Shown: positions 1 through 28,925 of the stretch, one piece after another
Numbering within the stretch: the first letter of the stretch is position 1
Layout of the letters: every line of letters starts with the position of its first letter
NCBI RefSeq assembly: GCF_001640805.2
Contig: NC_066838.1
Span: 8,978,066 to 9,042,065 of the forward strand
Reading direction: 5' to 3'
Source: Lates calcarifer
Taxonomy: Eukaryota; Chordata; Actinopteri; Centropomidae
Length of the DNA: 64,000 bases
Made by a program: the position numbers and the translations under genes
Notes under the pieces: generated by a model
Databases searched by the model: none
What the model was told of the DNA's origin: nothing
What the model saw: only the letters and a program-made list of their open reading frames with translations

Positions 1-809
1 CTACATTTTCTTTTAAGCACTTTTCCATCTCTCCTTTAGCTGTAAAAAGGTAGATATTCTCAGTTGTTAAGTCTTTGCATACTGTATGTTTGAGTGAAAA
101 CCACATAACACTTCAACCTGAGCAGAGGCAAACACTCCAAATGAAAGAACGACAAGTGCGTTTGGTCAGATAATCTCACTGAGTTGTCAGACAAACACAG
201 AGGTGGCCCAGTTTATTTTCTGGGAGTTGTAAAATTCGTCCTTTGTACGGAACAAGCTGTAGATTAGATAAGATTCAGATCGTGTTGCTGGGTCAAAACG
301 CTGTTTACTAATAACACTCAAAGATAGTCGCACACAGTTCATGCACACACATTTTCCTCTTGGCTGAAGTTGAGATATTTTCCACCTTCATCTGCTTTTA
401 GTTGGGCACATCAGAGCACTGTGTAGTTCAAAATATGTTTATTTACTCTAATGGACTTCCTGCTTCTAATCCTCATAAAAATGAATATGATTGGATCACT
501 TATCAGACGTCATATCGAGGCTTTGTGGTTGGTAAGTTTGTATCAGGTCATGCTTATAAGCAGCAGTACAGTTAGAATTTTCAAAATATTTTGTTCTGAT
601 GAGATTCATTTTGTAGCCAGATGACAAAATCAAAAACTGTGTTTCTGAAAATCAAAACTCTCCTTTATCAAGCTGAATAGTGGAGAGTTAGAGTTTAAGG
701 GTGGTTTGGTTTGTGTTAGTGTGGAGGTTGGGCTCATAATGAACTTTGTAGAGAGAAATTATAATGGCAGAAAAGTAAAAAACTTTTAACAGTGGACAGC
801 AGAGCCCAC

Positions 810-948
810 CTCTTTTTTCTTCAGGATGACTTTCTTCTGCAGCACTTTGACGGCGTAGAATTTGTTGTCGGCTTTGAGCTTGGCGAGCAGGACCTGCATG
901 AAGGTTTGTTTGTTAGGGCTTTGTTTGGTAAACAGGCTACACCACCAT

Positions 949-994
<46 letters not shown>

Positions 995-3276
995 TGTCAG
1001 GACATTGCATCAAACCCCTCTAAGAACAGCACACACAACACAAAGATATGTGATCTGTGGAAACAGATGATACTGAGAAATCTGAGAAGCATGTTGATAC
1101 AAAAAAAAAGGACTGACATCGCCCTGCGGACAATATAAACACGATTAGCACCATTTTTATGTTGAAATACAAACTTGCCGACAAAGGAAAGTAATCATAT
1201 CGAGAGTTTATTGTATTCTTTATGAGAAACACTCCTCTGCTGCTTTTTTAAACTTTCTACTATTCTACTGTTCCATTGACTGGGCCTCAGAGGACTGAAA
1301 AGTTAATAATTCATGAAGCAGGCAGTACATTTTGATCAGACAGTAGTCAGCAGATAGACTCTCTCTGACCCTGTCTGCAATGTCAGCAACATGTCAGCTC
1401 AGTATCACTCTCTCTCTAATTCTCCCTCTCTTCTGTCTCACAAGGTCAGTACAATAAAATCGCTGCTGCTAAGTGGATCCGCAGAGAGTAACTCTTAATC
1501 TATACGACCCGCCATTAATGCCTGCTGCGGGGTTTATTATTTCATGTCCTCAATGTAACCCTCATGCCAGAGAGGCCTCATCTGGTTTAAACCACTTTCA
1601 CTGAGGAGTCTCTGCTGGTCAATATGTGAACTGAATGAGTCACAATAAGGAAACTGCAGAGGGAAAAACAATTACAACAGGGTAGATAGATAAATAAGTA
1701 ATTGTTCCAGTGTCACCTTTCCAAAGGTCCCCTTGCCAATGACAGCCAAGAAGTCAAAGTCAGTGGGCCTGGCACTGAAACAAGACAGAGAGTAGTCCAT
1801 TAAATGCATTATACAGACGTACACAGTAATCTCAAAAGCACTGTATTTGTATTAGCTTACAAATGCTGGAAAAGTCGTTAGCAAAAAAAGTGTCCTTTGT
1901 CTTTAAGAATGTGTTTTGATGCATAAATGTAGAATATACTGTATAAAAAGATGGTGTTTGTGGGAGTCACAAGATCTTCTGAGGATCTATCAGTATCAGC
2001 AAAGACAGTAATAGTTTGTTTTCTACAGCTTAATGAAAAAATCTCAGTGTACTATAATAAAGAGAGCTACAGCAGAGCTACTGACTGTGGGTTTGCTGAA
2101 GGTCCCAGGTTGACATCATCATGAGGAGAGGAGGATGGTGACCACATCTTAAAAAAAACCACACACAGTTCAACTATACAAAGAAAAACTACACTTTGCA
2201 TTCATTCATCTAAACAAAGATACATTAACTATGAACGAATGATATCTAATAACAGTCACTTTCATTCACTTGCACTGTTCAGCAGCAGCTATACACATGA
2301 CACTGTGTCCACACTATTATTTTCAGGTCATTTTTGAAAAGAAACACCAAATCAAAATATCTTCTCCTCGGTCCTGTTTAGTTTGGCGAACAATGACATT
2401 GAGTATTATCAATGATCATATAGTAAGGTATGGGACAGCATCAGTTTTCCTCAAAAACCTTAAGAGTCTGGCGTCATGAGATTTTTTACTTTGCAAAAAG
2501 CACAATAGTGGGGTGTGAAAAATCTCTTTACTTCTTGGGAACTAAAAAACAAAACTATCAAATTTACGGTAACCAGGTTTGTGCGGACATGACCTTAATG
2601 GTCTGGTCTGACGGAGCCTAGACAAAATAGTCCAGGAAAGAGAAACTGGGCCTCACACTCCAATAAAAGTGATTTAATAGTCATTTAATATGAGCATATT
2701 AAACTATATGTTTGTGAGTGGTCTCCATAGACTGGTAACACATAACAGACAACAAAAGCACAAAAGCAAAGAATATTGAGTCTTAAGATAAAAACATGAT
2801 GATCTGAGTCATGTTGCCACATACTGCATGATTACTGTGAACTCATGATGAGAACATCTCACTGATGGAAATCATCTGATTGATATGTTTAATGAATTCC
2901 AGAAATTTATGTTGTTGTTGCCACCCAACTCGATTACTCAATTATAGCAGTGAAGGAGACGCCTTGACATGACACAACCTAATATAATGTGATGTGACGT
3001 GAGATCACGCTGGGTGACCTACAACACAAACAACCAAAAACACACCAGATCATCTGAATGTTTTGCTAATAATAGTTTGTTCACATGCAGACTTTAAACA
3101 AACAACCTTTTCTTAAAAATGGAATTTGAGCACTGCTGCAGGCATGTTTCCTCCTTCACATGATTAAACAGGCCCTGGCCCCAAAATGAAATAAAGAGAA
3201 AGCATCAAGCGAACATGGAAAAGACGATCTCAAACAAGTACAGAGATTAAAATATACTCACATTACAGTGAGCCAT
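810..3276 (-). CDS. sgk2: Serum/glucocorticoid-regulated kinase 2, 5' coding exons only (partial)
   Basis: AGC-family Ser/Thr kinase acting downstream of PI3K/PDK1 on ion channels and transporters. Coding exons in transcript order: 3276-3262 (MAHCN), 2147-2086, 1774-1717, 893-810; together 73 codons with matching phases. The third exon ends in the glycine-rich P-loop GKGTFGK and the fourth carries the ATP-binding lysine (FYAVKVLQKK) and the SGK-typical ILKKKE. The upstream NLGPSANPH..PTDFDFL segment is shared by SGK1 and SGK2. I chose SGK2 over SGK1 because l3mbtl1 and srsf6 lie immediately upstream, as in human 20q13.12. The start is uncertain: ATG at 3276 and ATG at 2147 are both in frame and the frame stays open further upstream. 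The catalytic loop, DFG and hydrophobic motif lie beyond the left edge; bases 1-809 are intron and show nothing else. Confidence 0.88.
950..989. repeat. (CA)n microsatellite
   Basis: About 20 uninterrupted CA units. On the sgk2 sense strand this is a (TG)n tract about 57 nt upstream of the acceptor of the exon at 893-810. Confidence 0.95.
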
Positions 3277-5350
3277 GACTATTACCCATTCCAGTCCCAC
3301 TGGAGAGTTAGCATCAGTGTTTGACAGACCTGTGAGAGGAGAGGAGACAGGGTCAGCATTTGTGGTGAGGAGTTCGTGATTCAAACCATCAACTTTTATT
3401 CCTTTGACCTCGTCTCATTACACATAGAAATTTCTTCTCACGAGACTCAGAAAAAGCTGGGCAACACACACGCGCACATACCTTTCTTCCGGTGTGTGTG
3501 TGTTTCTGAATCAACTGCTGACCTCTGTATGACAGCCCAAGGATCCGGAGGAGCTGGTAGTACTGGTTTGTAAGGAACAAGATGCTGGAACAACAGAAGC
3601 ACAATGAAGGACATTATATACTGTGTGTGTGTGTGTGTGCGCGCGCGTGCACACATGTGGGTGGAAGAACTGTATCAGTGAACACGTTTACATGGTAAAT
3701 ATTGCTGTGTCACTCTAATATCTCTCAGAAAATACGGGATAACCAAGCTCTCTGAAACACACAGGGAAAGGAAATAAAAGTCCGTATTAATCCAGTTTAT
3801 CTTTTTCTTCAGGAATTCCAGGCCTGTTCTTATATTTAAAGATGATGGAGGTGCCAAATCTGACATTTAATTTTGCAGAGTGAGTTTAGTGTAATTTTAT
3901 AAAGTTGATGAAGCCACACAGATCTGCAGTGAATCAATCCAGACGCACCAACAAAAAACATCCTGCAGTAATCTCAATAAACTCCATGTATGCAAGAAAA
4001 TACCACTCTTGGAGATCACTATATAGAGAAATTAATGTCATAATAGAGGAGTTCTAGGCAAAACAAGCATTACCTAACACTGGTTGTGTCCAGTTTTTAT
4101 TCATTTTTCTCAAGGTAAATTCCTTTTCATTTATTATATGATAACTTCACTGTCCACACATGCCGAAATGCTGCACAAATAAAGTGAGTTCAAGTGATGG
4201 ACAGTGTGTCGGATTCTTTGGTTTTTGATCACATAAACCTGTCATAAAGACTTTTTTAAAACTACAGTGCTACAAGAGCATCCTCATTTTTTTCTTTCTC
4301 CTTTTGGATAAAGACATTAATAGTCAAAAATGAAATGCACTTCCTTGATAGGCTGTCAAGTCAAGGTGAATTAATATGAGACCTCACGTTGTTAATAAAT
4401 AAGGAGAAAGAGGGATAGAGAGAGGATACGTCAGCAGGTTAAAATGATCACTCTCGACAGTTCTAAATCATCATGATCGTCTTTTAATAACAATGATCTC
4501 CCACGGGAAGATCAACAAGTAAAGCTGCTCACTTTTGCCAGCAACATTCAGGGAAAACAACCTGAGGCAAACATCTGCTCTGTGTACAAAGGTTTACTCC
4601 TCAGAGGAGCAAGAGACTCTGAACCACTAAACTCCAAATAACCACGGTGCATGAGACGAGCCTGACAGAAAAGAGACTTCACCCAAGAATACTCTAAGTA
4701 CCGAAACCACAAAAGACATAGAAACTAACTATGTAATTACTGCACAGCCCTTTTAAAATAAACATTAGGCCTTTTGATTTAAAAAGGAAGAAAATGTGAA
4801 AATACAGGTTGGTTGGTTTCTCAGCACAGATTCCAAAACTCACAAATATATACCAATGAATCCTGTAAAAACAGACAGTCTGATCTCTATATTAGACTAA
4901 TAATGATTCCACATGGAGATCAATAACCTGAGGTAACTATAAACTAAGCATGTCACATATCATATGTCTGTATTGGATTGCATTGTGCCGGAGCACCACC
5001 ACAATACTGATCAGGAGAGAAGTGAGAATCAACAGATGTCTAACCACAAGCAGAAAAGAATCTCTGTAATTCAGCAGGAACTTAACAGATAATCCAGGTG
5101 ATCAGTGTGAAATCAGAACAGTTTGCTCACCTGCGTGCAAGGGGATGAGGTGATCAGCGTGTGCAGGCAGCCCGATCTGGTCAGGACACAGAGGAGACTC
5201 AAAACAGAGCTGCCAGAGCTGCAGGTGTCTCACAGCTGAGGCTGATCTGAGTTCAGCTCTGAAATATTGTTTAGATGGTCATAAAGGAAGGTCGACTTCA
5301 GGGGAGTGAATCATTGATCAAGAGTTCCAAGTTAGCGAGAAGTGAGGCGG
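3277..5350 (-). other. sgk2: sgk2 upstream (5' UTR or alternative) exon candidates
   Basis: Sequence upstream of the sgk2 start contains spliceable segments. The exon holding the 3276 ATG begins at 3329 (acceptor CAG). A 40-nt segment 3562-3523 has an acceptor (AACCAG) and a donor (GTCAGC) and would join in phase. A further segment ends at 5131 with a strong GTGAGC donor; its 5' end cannot be fixed. No convincing ATG occurs in the last one, so these are most likely 5' UTR exons. The rest of the interval is AT-rich intron plus a short GT/GC run at 3621-3649. Confidence 0.4.
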
Positions 5351-5399
5351 AGCAAAGCTTCTGACTGTCAGTGACTCTGTGTAGGTGTGTGTAGGTGTG

Positions 5400-7310
5400 T
5401 GTGTGGGTCAGTGTGTGTCCAGACAAAATAATTTAACTCTCTCTCTGCTCTCTGCTTTCAAAATAAGACAAGGACAAGTAGCAACCAAGTTTTATTTTTT
5501 GTTACATTTACTGTTTATATTCTTTATTCTATTTATTTTGCAAACAGATAGCTGTCTATAGAGAAATACTATATGCAACTGACTCTGCTCTCACTATTAT
5601 TTTAAATGAACAGCTTCATAGGTTTACTCTGGGAATGTACTCTTTGCTTCTACTTAATTTTAACTGAGGGTGGATTTCAAAACTTCTCCACTCCTGCAAA
5701 TAAGCATGCTTTTATTTTAAAAGCAAATCTCCAGTCTTCTAAGCATCCTCCTTCCAAAGGATATAAAATAAATCCCATACACCTGCTGTTACCTTCCTGT
5801 ATGAAACATTTACCACTCTGCAGTCAATGGAGTACTTTCATTTTGCTGCGTCAGGCTGCAGCAGCAGATCATCAGCGACGCCTGTTTTTCTGCATCGGAA
5901 CATGAAGATAAGCAGTGAAGGCAGAGAGGGCGTGAAAGGAGTCACCACCACAGCCAACTGTTGACAACAATATGGTCAATAGGGGGGTGTGATACAAGAA
6001 AAAGTTTATAGTCAATAGTGCAGCACACAGGCCACACCTGCCAGAGACAGGAAATGCAAAGTGTGTGTGTGTGTGATCCTTGAAATAAGACGAGAAGCAG
6101 AGACTTGCATCAGACAAGACAGCTTTGGACTTTTATTAATTCATATGGACTGAATGACATTTGTGACCCGAGATTATCTTGACACACACACACACACACA
6201 CGCACACACAAATCCCACCAGAGAGACACGCAAAGTCAGATTCGAGATTCCAGGAGCCCTTAAAACTTTCCAGTAAAATAACTTTCATCTTACAATATCA
6301 AATCCATACATTATTTTTTTTTTTTAACCTATTCTGACATAAAATGTAAACATCTCAAAGAACACACTCTGAAGGAGTTTCCATCACATGTAAACTGCAG
6401 AGAACTCCTTTGGCTAGATATCAAATCCTTGTTTATAGTGCTAAAATGTGGATTTTTGCACTCTCTAGTGACCAAGTGTGGGAATATCATTGTGTAAAAT
6501 CCATTAGGGTTTCACAGTTGTGCTAAAATGCCAATGCAAAGTGTCCTTTTCATCTAAGTCATCTATTAAGAACTGCTAAAAAATAATTTAAGATTTTTTG
6601 CAAAACTAAAAACTGTGTTGTTTCTGTTCTCTGACTCAGATTCTACATCAGAGGGTAACATTTTACATTACAGCTCCTGCTACCACTTGAGTTTTCACAG
6701 TAAAGTGACCACAAATGACTAATACTTAAGAATAATCAGTCAACAGAGAATGAGGCTCTGCCACTAACATAAACCTTTTCCCAACAGTCTGAACAAAGCA
6801 GCTTATTTACTTTCTGTTACAGTGTTAGAATCAGTCTGATAACATAAAGGAGCTGTGATATAAAGTGTTACTAACTACAGTACATCTGTCTCGACTTTTT
6901 TATTGCACAAAACGTGAAGCTTGTAGGAGCCTCACTGACCAGCCTCGCCTACTGCATTTAACTCTTTTTAATCAGATTTTGCCCCCCCCCCGTCCTCCCA
7001 TTTCAGTCCCTCTTAGTCAGCATTTATATTTCCCTCAATTCCTATTAACACCAATGGTGTTAACCAATGGTTTTGTCCAAATCTGGCTGGAGTACTCATG
7101 AAAATTTGGTCATGTGTATTTTTTTCCCCCACAATGAGTCCACCTGTGAAAGGATGGTCTTAGTACAGTTCCAGCTCATTCAGGGAGTAAAAGCATTAAT
7201 AGTATTAGTTTCTGAGTATCTCCAGTGTGGCTGTGAGTGGCAGCAGGATCCACCCTTTTGTCCCAAAAGACTCCTAAATAGTATTTGTATTTCCTAATTT
7301 CCCTTCTTCT
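5400..7310. other. sgk2-l3mbtl1 intergenic region
   Basis: Gap between the sgk2 5' region and the l3mbtl1 poly(A) site. It holds short GT runs (6061-6075), a CA run (6182-6210) and a poly-C run (6982-6991). Open frames here are short, carry no recognisable domain and are interrupted by simple sequence. I see no gene. The sgk2 promoter presumably lies near 5200-5400 but no TATA or clear motif fixes it. Confidence 0.6.
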
Positions 7311-7538
7311 TCTAACCTCTCCTTTATTCCCCCTTTACCCTGAATGGACCCCCACCACCCCTCCCTCTCTCTGATGGGTACAGGACACCAAACACATGAA
7401 AAAAAAAGGGGTCAGGATCTTTTCCCTGCAAGAAAATGAATTTGGCACATGATGATTGGAGGCTCGCCAACACCCCACCCCCACCCCAAGCCATACCACC
7501 CCTCCCTCCCCTCCCCTCCCCTGCGAGTGAGGACGGGC
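7311..7538 (-). other. l3mbtl1: l3mbtl1 3' UTR with poly(A) signal
   Basis: An AATAAA on the minus strand (7328-7323) lies about 210 nt beyond the l3mbtl1 stop codon, giving a short 3' UTR. The interval is rich in purine/pyrimidine tracts (CCCTCC repeats on the plus strand near 7497-7520). Confidence 0.55.
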
Positions 7539-20789
<13,251 letters not shown>

Positions 20790-21014
20790 AACAGCGTTCC
20801 TGTCCTTTACTCCGGAGCGCTGGAGAGCAAAGAGTGTGAGGAACAGTGTGAAACAATGCTAAACGGGGGACAGGTTTTTGACAAGATGTATTTCTGTGGT
20901 TTCGTGGTCCAGGTCCCATCTAAAAATGTCTTAGAAGAGGGATCCCTCCCCTTGCTGTTTCTGTGATTTTGTTTATTTTTTTGGTGGTGTTTATTTGTCC
21001 AAATCAAGGGTCAA

Positions 21015-21100
21015 CATAAAGGTGATGTTTGTTGTCAATCATTATGAGGCAAATTGATTGTGATTTTGGGTAATATAAATAAAACTGGCTTGACTTGAGA
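21015..21100 (+). repeat. SINE/LINE 3' tail-like repeat
   Basis: Contains GATTGTGATTTTGGGTAATA followed by TAAATAAAACTGGCTTGACT, a degenerate version of the tail seen at 12840-12915. Lies in l3mbtl1 intron 1. Confidence 0.55.
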
Positions 21101-22233
21101 TATCTAAAGTTACTATCATTATGGACCCTTTGTTCTTCAACCTTCAAAATGTTTTTTTTTTCTCCCACTGGTCAGATCTTAATAGTTTTGTAATACTTTC
21201 AGCATTAATTTTAAGGTAATTACTGTGTGCAATACACAAGGGGGCATCCATTGGAAAAGGAAAATAACAGATAATATGACATCTGAGCCCACTTTGTGCT
21301 AAATCGTTTCTGAACACATAAAACCATTAAATCCATCATATAATCATAGAGCCTCTGCTGATACACCTTTTTTCTTTCTCCCTTTTTTTTATATTAACTG
21401 CCTCGCATTTCCCCCAAAATGGCTCCTAGACATATGGATTACGATTTGAAAAAAAACCCCAAACAAAACAGAAAACTACACAAGAAAGACTTAAAATGTT
21501 TCCTCGGCGTTTCTCTGAACTTAAATAAAATAAGTGTTTTTTATAAGAGTGTCGTTTTACACAAAAAATGGCAGAGCAGAGACGCCTTCCTCCATCAACA
21601 GCCATGACCCCGTGTGACTTTTTGACGGCCATCCATTACCCAGAATTTAAAAAATTGATGATATGTGACACACCAATATTTACGCACAAGCTTCCAAGTC
21701 CACGCGCACACGTTAAAACACAGCATTTCAGTTAAAATGGCGGAGGATCTGAAAGCCTTGAGCCAGAAACAAAAATATGTAAAAGCAGTGTCTCAAATCC
21801 CGTGGAAATCCCATTTACTGAAAAATGAACCCTGTCACCCATTCCGCCAACATCTCAAATGAAAGAGCAACATTTCCACCTCACAACAACGATAGGCATG
21901 TTAGATATTTTACTAACCTCGGCGCAGTTTCTTCTACTATTTAAAAGTATTTAACTCGATTAGGTTAATGAAACGCCTGCTATTATCAAATATATATTTT
22001 GAAGATGAAAAGCTTTGTGGTTGATAATATCCATAACGCCAAAAACGCTTTACCTCAAGAAAAAAAACATACTGACACTTGTCCCTTTTAAATGTCTGTG
22101 TTTTTAAAAATGCTACATGTCTGCTATAGTTGGAAGACAATGATAAATGTGAAATAAATTCGTGGTTGCAGATCATTTCGGAACTGAAATTTGGCTTACC
22201 AGCTCTGATCTCCTGCGGCTCCGGGGCTCCGAT

Positions 22234-22245
22234 TGCGCATGCGCG
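22234..22245. promoter_or_regulatory. l3mbtl1: NRF1 binding site in l3mbtl1 promoter/first exon
   Basis: TGCGCATGCGCG matches the published NRF1 consensus YGCGCAYGCGCR at every position. It lies in the candidate non-coding first exon of l3mbtl1, in a local GC-rich island about 300 bp downstream of the srsf6 poly(A) site. Confidence 0.7.
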
Positions 22246-22549
22246 GGCCCACAGTACAGTCACCGCTCACTGGCGATAATACAACGCCGAAAAGACTTCA
22301 GTGCAACCGCTCCACTTTCTGTAATGGTCGATATGTGAAAATAATGTAGTGCGCTATCGATTACGCCGCACACGGTTCAACAGCTGTTCCGCCACTTTTC
22401 ACTTCAAGCACAAACAAACGGCTTCTGCCGCACATCTGTGCACGGTCTGTTAATTTCCACCACCCCTTAATGAAAGAGCATTTATTATATAATTAGCAGG
22501 ATATAGGTCATGTCGATACCGCAGTCAAGGTTTTTGCAATCCTGACACA

Positions 22550-23837
22550 AAGCAACATCACGCGGCGAGATTTATTCTTTAAGATCTTTAATTGAACATA
22601 CAATAAAAAAGGACATTTTGTTAGATCTCATTTTCCATGGAGAAAAAATACAAATCTGTTCCACAAGATGGAGAGAGGGGCTGCATTCAGTTAAGTCTGA
22701 TGATGTTTGTTATTAAACCATAAGCAGACCCTCCAGAGATTTGAATGGGTGTACCTTTCGAGTACAAAAAACTCCAGTACTAGCTGCACACTTTAAATAA
22801 GCAGAGGCTTGACAAAACCCTAAACCCCTGACTCAAACTTGCAGAAAAAAAATGAAATAGAAATTGTAAATTTACTATCAAAGCTGTAATCAGAACAAAG
22901 CAGGAAATTCAAGAAAATTGGGACACAGCATTTGAGGCCTTGAGGGTCTAGCCAAACTGAAATCCATAAGAAAAAAAAGAGTGGCCTTCCACAGATGCCC
23001 TGCTCAGTCACAAAAAGAAAATATCAGTGACAACAAAAAGAAACAAATCAGGTTTTTCAATGCTGATCACATGGTCTATATACAAGAGGTTAAAAAGGGA
23101 TCATAATAGTCCTCTAATGTAAGTTGTTCAAACATGAAATACAAACCCTTATCATTTTCTTGTAAATATGCGGTTCTACAGTCCAAGGTCTTGCATCCCG
23201 GTGTGCATTTTACAGTCCCGCAAGACAACACCAAGACTGATGATTCTTTGAAAAACAATTGAGACTGCAGATCAAAACGGAAACCAAACGCTCCAATGCT
23301 GTAGCTGTACGCTACTTTTCTCCCACAACCATGCAGTCTGAATGAGTATGAAACCAGAGTTGTATCAAACAATGCCTGATGGATGCTGCAGAGTTGAAGA
23401 TCAATCTACAGATCTTCAACTCAACAAGATCTGTTGAAAACAGAGGTGGTGTTAAGTACAATAAAGACAACTTAACTTTCACTTAGCCATCACCAGCTTT
23501 TAACTTGAACAGACTGGCAAGACAAGGTGACATTTTCGAGACAGTGACTGAAGATATTGAGACTAGCACTTTAAGGTTTTTGAAATCAGGGAGAAAATGT
23601 GTGATTTTTGGGAGGCAGATGATTCAGAGACTCAAGTGATTCCAAAAAAGTAGCCCTATCACTGTGGCGCATCCTCTAATAAAACTGCATCTAAAACATT
23701 TTTCAAGACAAGTGCACACTTGAAGGAGAAAAGTAGACAAGTCAGGAAGCATAAGCCAGTATGACGACACTGCTTAGTATGTACAGCATAGGGCTCAAAC
23801 TCAACAATGAGAGACAGGCCTTCCTTCTCTAGTTCCA
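22550..23837 (-). other. srsf6: srsf6 3' UTR
   Basis: Long 3' UTR of about 1.27 kb following the srsf6 stop codon. A minus-strand AATAAA at 22576-22571 marks the likely poly(A) signal; about 290 bp separate it from the l3mbtl1 first exon. No ORF of interest is present. Confidence 0.6.
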
Positions 23838-27507
<3,670 letters not shown>

Positions 27508-27700
27508 GTTTTTTCACCAATCGCTCCTGTTGATGTTCTGGACTATTCTTTGCCACAGGTCGTTACCGAGCTCGACGCTGCCGCCGCAGGGAGTGAGGCT
27601 GCTAACGTTAGCTCCTCCACCAAGATACTGTGTGCGACTGCGCTTAACCAGCCAATCACCCTGCAGTTCAAGGTGAGAGATTTCCGGTACGGAACTTCAA
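27508..27700 (-). promoter_or_regulatory. srsf6: srsf6 5' UTR and promoter region
   Basis: Upstream of the ATG lies GC-rich sequence with a perfect palindrome GCTAACGTTAGC (27601-27612), a CCAAT motif on the plus strand (27652-27656) and a minus-strand ETS-type CCGGAAA (27687-27681). No TATA box. The transcription start is probably about 27560-27640 but cannot be fixed from sequence. Confidence 0.5.
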
Positions 27701-27719
27701 ATAAAAGCTACTAAATCAG

Positions 27720-28920
27720 GTGGTTTTGTCACATACAGACAGGAGAAAATATAAGTTAATCAATCATAAAACTTAATCGAGCCTAGTATCCAAATATCAC
27801 TCCCTGAAAACAGTATAACGACTTCAAACTTCTGGGTTAAATAATTGCCCTGTCGAACCCAGCTGTACATAATAGCAATACTACATTTTATGTATAGAGC
27901 ACTTCTCAAGATACCCAGACACACGTGTGGCAGTTTCACTATTTCCACCGGCACACAGGACTCTCACTCAATAAGATGATCGACAGTAAATTCATTGGCA
28001 ACTATTGAACCAGCTTTAAAAAACTGAATATTTTTGTCCCCCCTTTTTATGACTGAAATCAACATATTTTGTTTCTTCCATGTTAATCAGACAAGACAAG
28101 CAATCGGAATGTCAATGTTGTTTTTCACTATTTTCTAAAATTTTATACACTGAACAATTAAGTGATTAATAAAGAAAAATAACTCAGATGTTAATATATA
28201 GATTATGAAAGTAATTATTTGTTGTAGTCTGACCGCTCTGCTGTGATGGAAATAATACTATCTTGCTTGATTAAAGTAAAATGAAAATAATCTAATAGAG
28301 GTTTTACAACAAATGAGCAATATAAACAGAGAAGGATTAAAAGATTCTGACAGTCCTACAAGACCACAACCACAAGATGGAAAATGGAAGATCTGTCTTG
28401 TCTTGTAAATCTTGTAGTTCAGTTGTCCAATTTTTGTAACTGTTATGATTGATCAAATTATGTAGACCCGTGGAGTAAACGTGGGCCCCATTCAGCCCCT
28501 GGGCAGTCGCCCAATTTGCCCAGTTGGTAGTCCGGCCTTGAAAACAATCATCAGATAAAGTCTAAAAAGTATGAAGCCACTGATGGATTGCAGTTGTTCA
28601 TAATAAATGACACTCTGGTAGGTGACACACTTTTGAACAGAGCAGAGGGTTCCTAATGAGACAGATCTTAACTATAATGCATTATTTGCGAGTAACACTT
28701 GGTTGGCCCACAGGTGTTGCAGCACAGTGACACCCATGGTAGACGTGGACCATCCTGCTGCTTTAAACAGCTGCCAGGTGAGAAATAAACCTGCTGCTGG
28801 GTAATCAATCACAGAGCTCAAAGAATGCAGTCATTGTGACTAGGTTTACACATGAATTCATATTTAAAACTGGAACATTGATGTGAGAACAGACAGAGCA
28901 GTGATGGAGAGAGAGAGTAG
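27720..28920. other. Intergenic region upstream of srsf6
   Basis: AT-rich sequence with no coding evidence. Contains one degenerate repeat fragment near 28468-28545 (see inverted copy near 50396). The eif2s2 3' UTR probably begins beyond it. Confidence 0.55.
28468..28545 (+). repeat. Degenerate dispersed repeat fragment, copy 1
   Basis: AGTAAACGTGGGCCCC..CCCTGGGCAGTCGCCC..TAGTCCGGCC resembles, in inverted orientation, the segment at 50396-50458. Family unknown to me. Confidence 0.5.
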
Positions 28921-28925
28921 AATAT

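Larger units (their letters stand above)
20790..22262 (-). other. l3mbtl1: l3mbtl1 5' UTR exons and first intron
   Basis: The first coding exon probably starts at 20819 (acceptor CTCTTTGCTCTCCAG) with the main ATG at 20789. A non-coding first exon ends at 22200 with donor GTAAGC and extends to about 22262. The intron between them contains a SINE-tail-like repeat (about 21015-21100) and otherwise AT-rich sequence with no recognisable gene. Confidence 0.6.
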
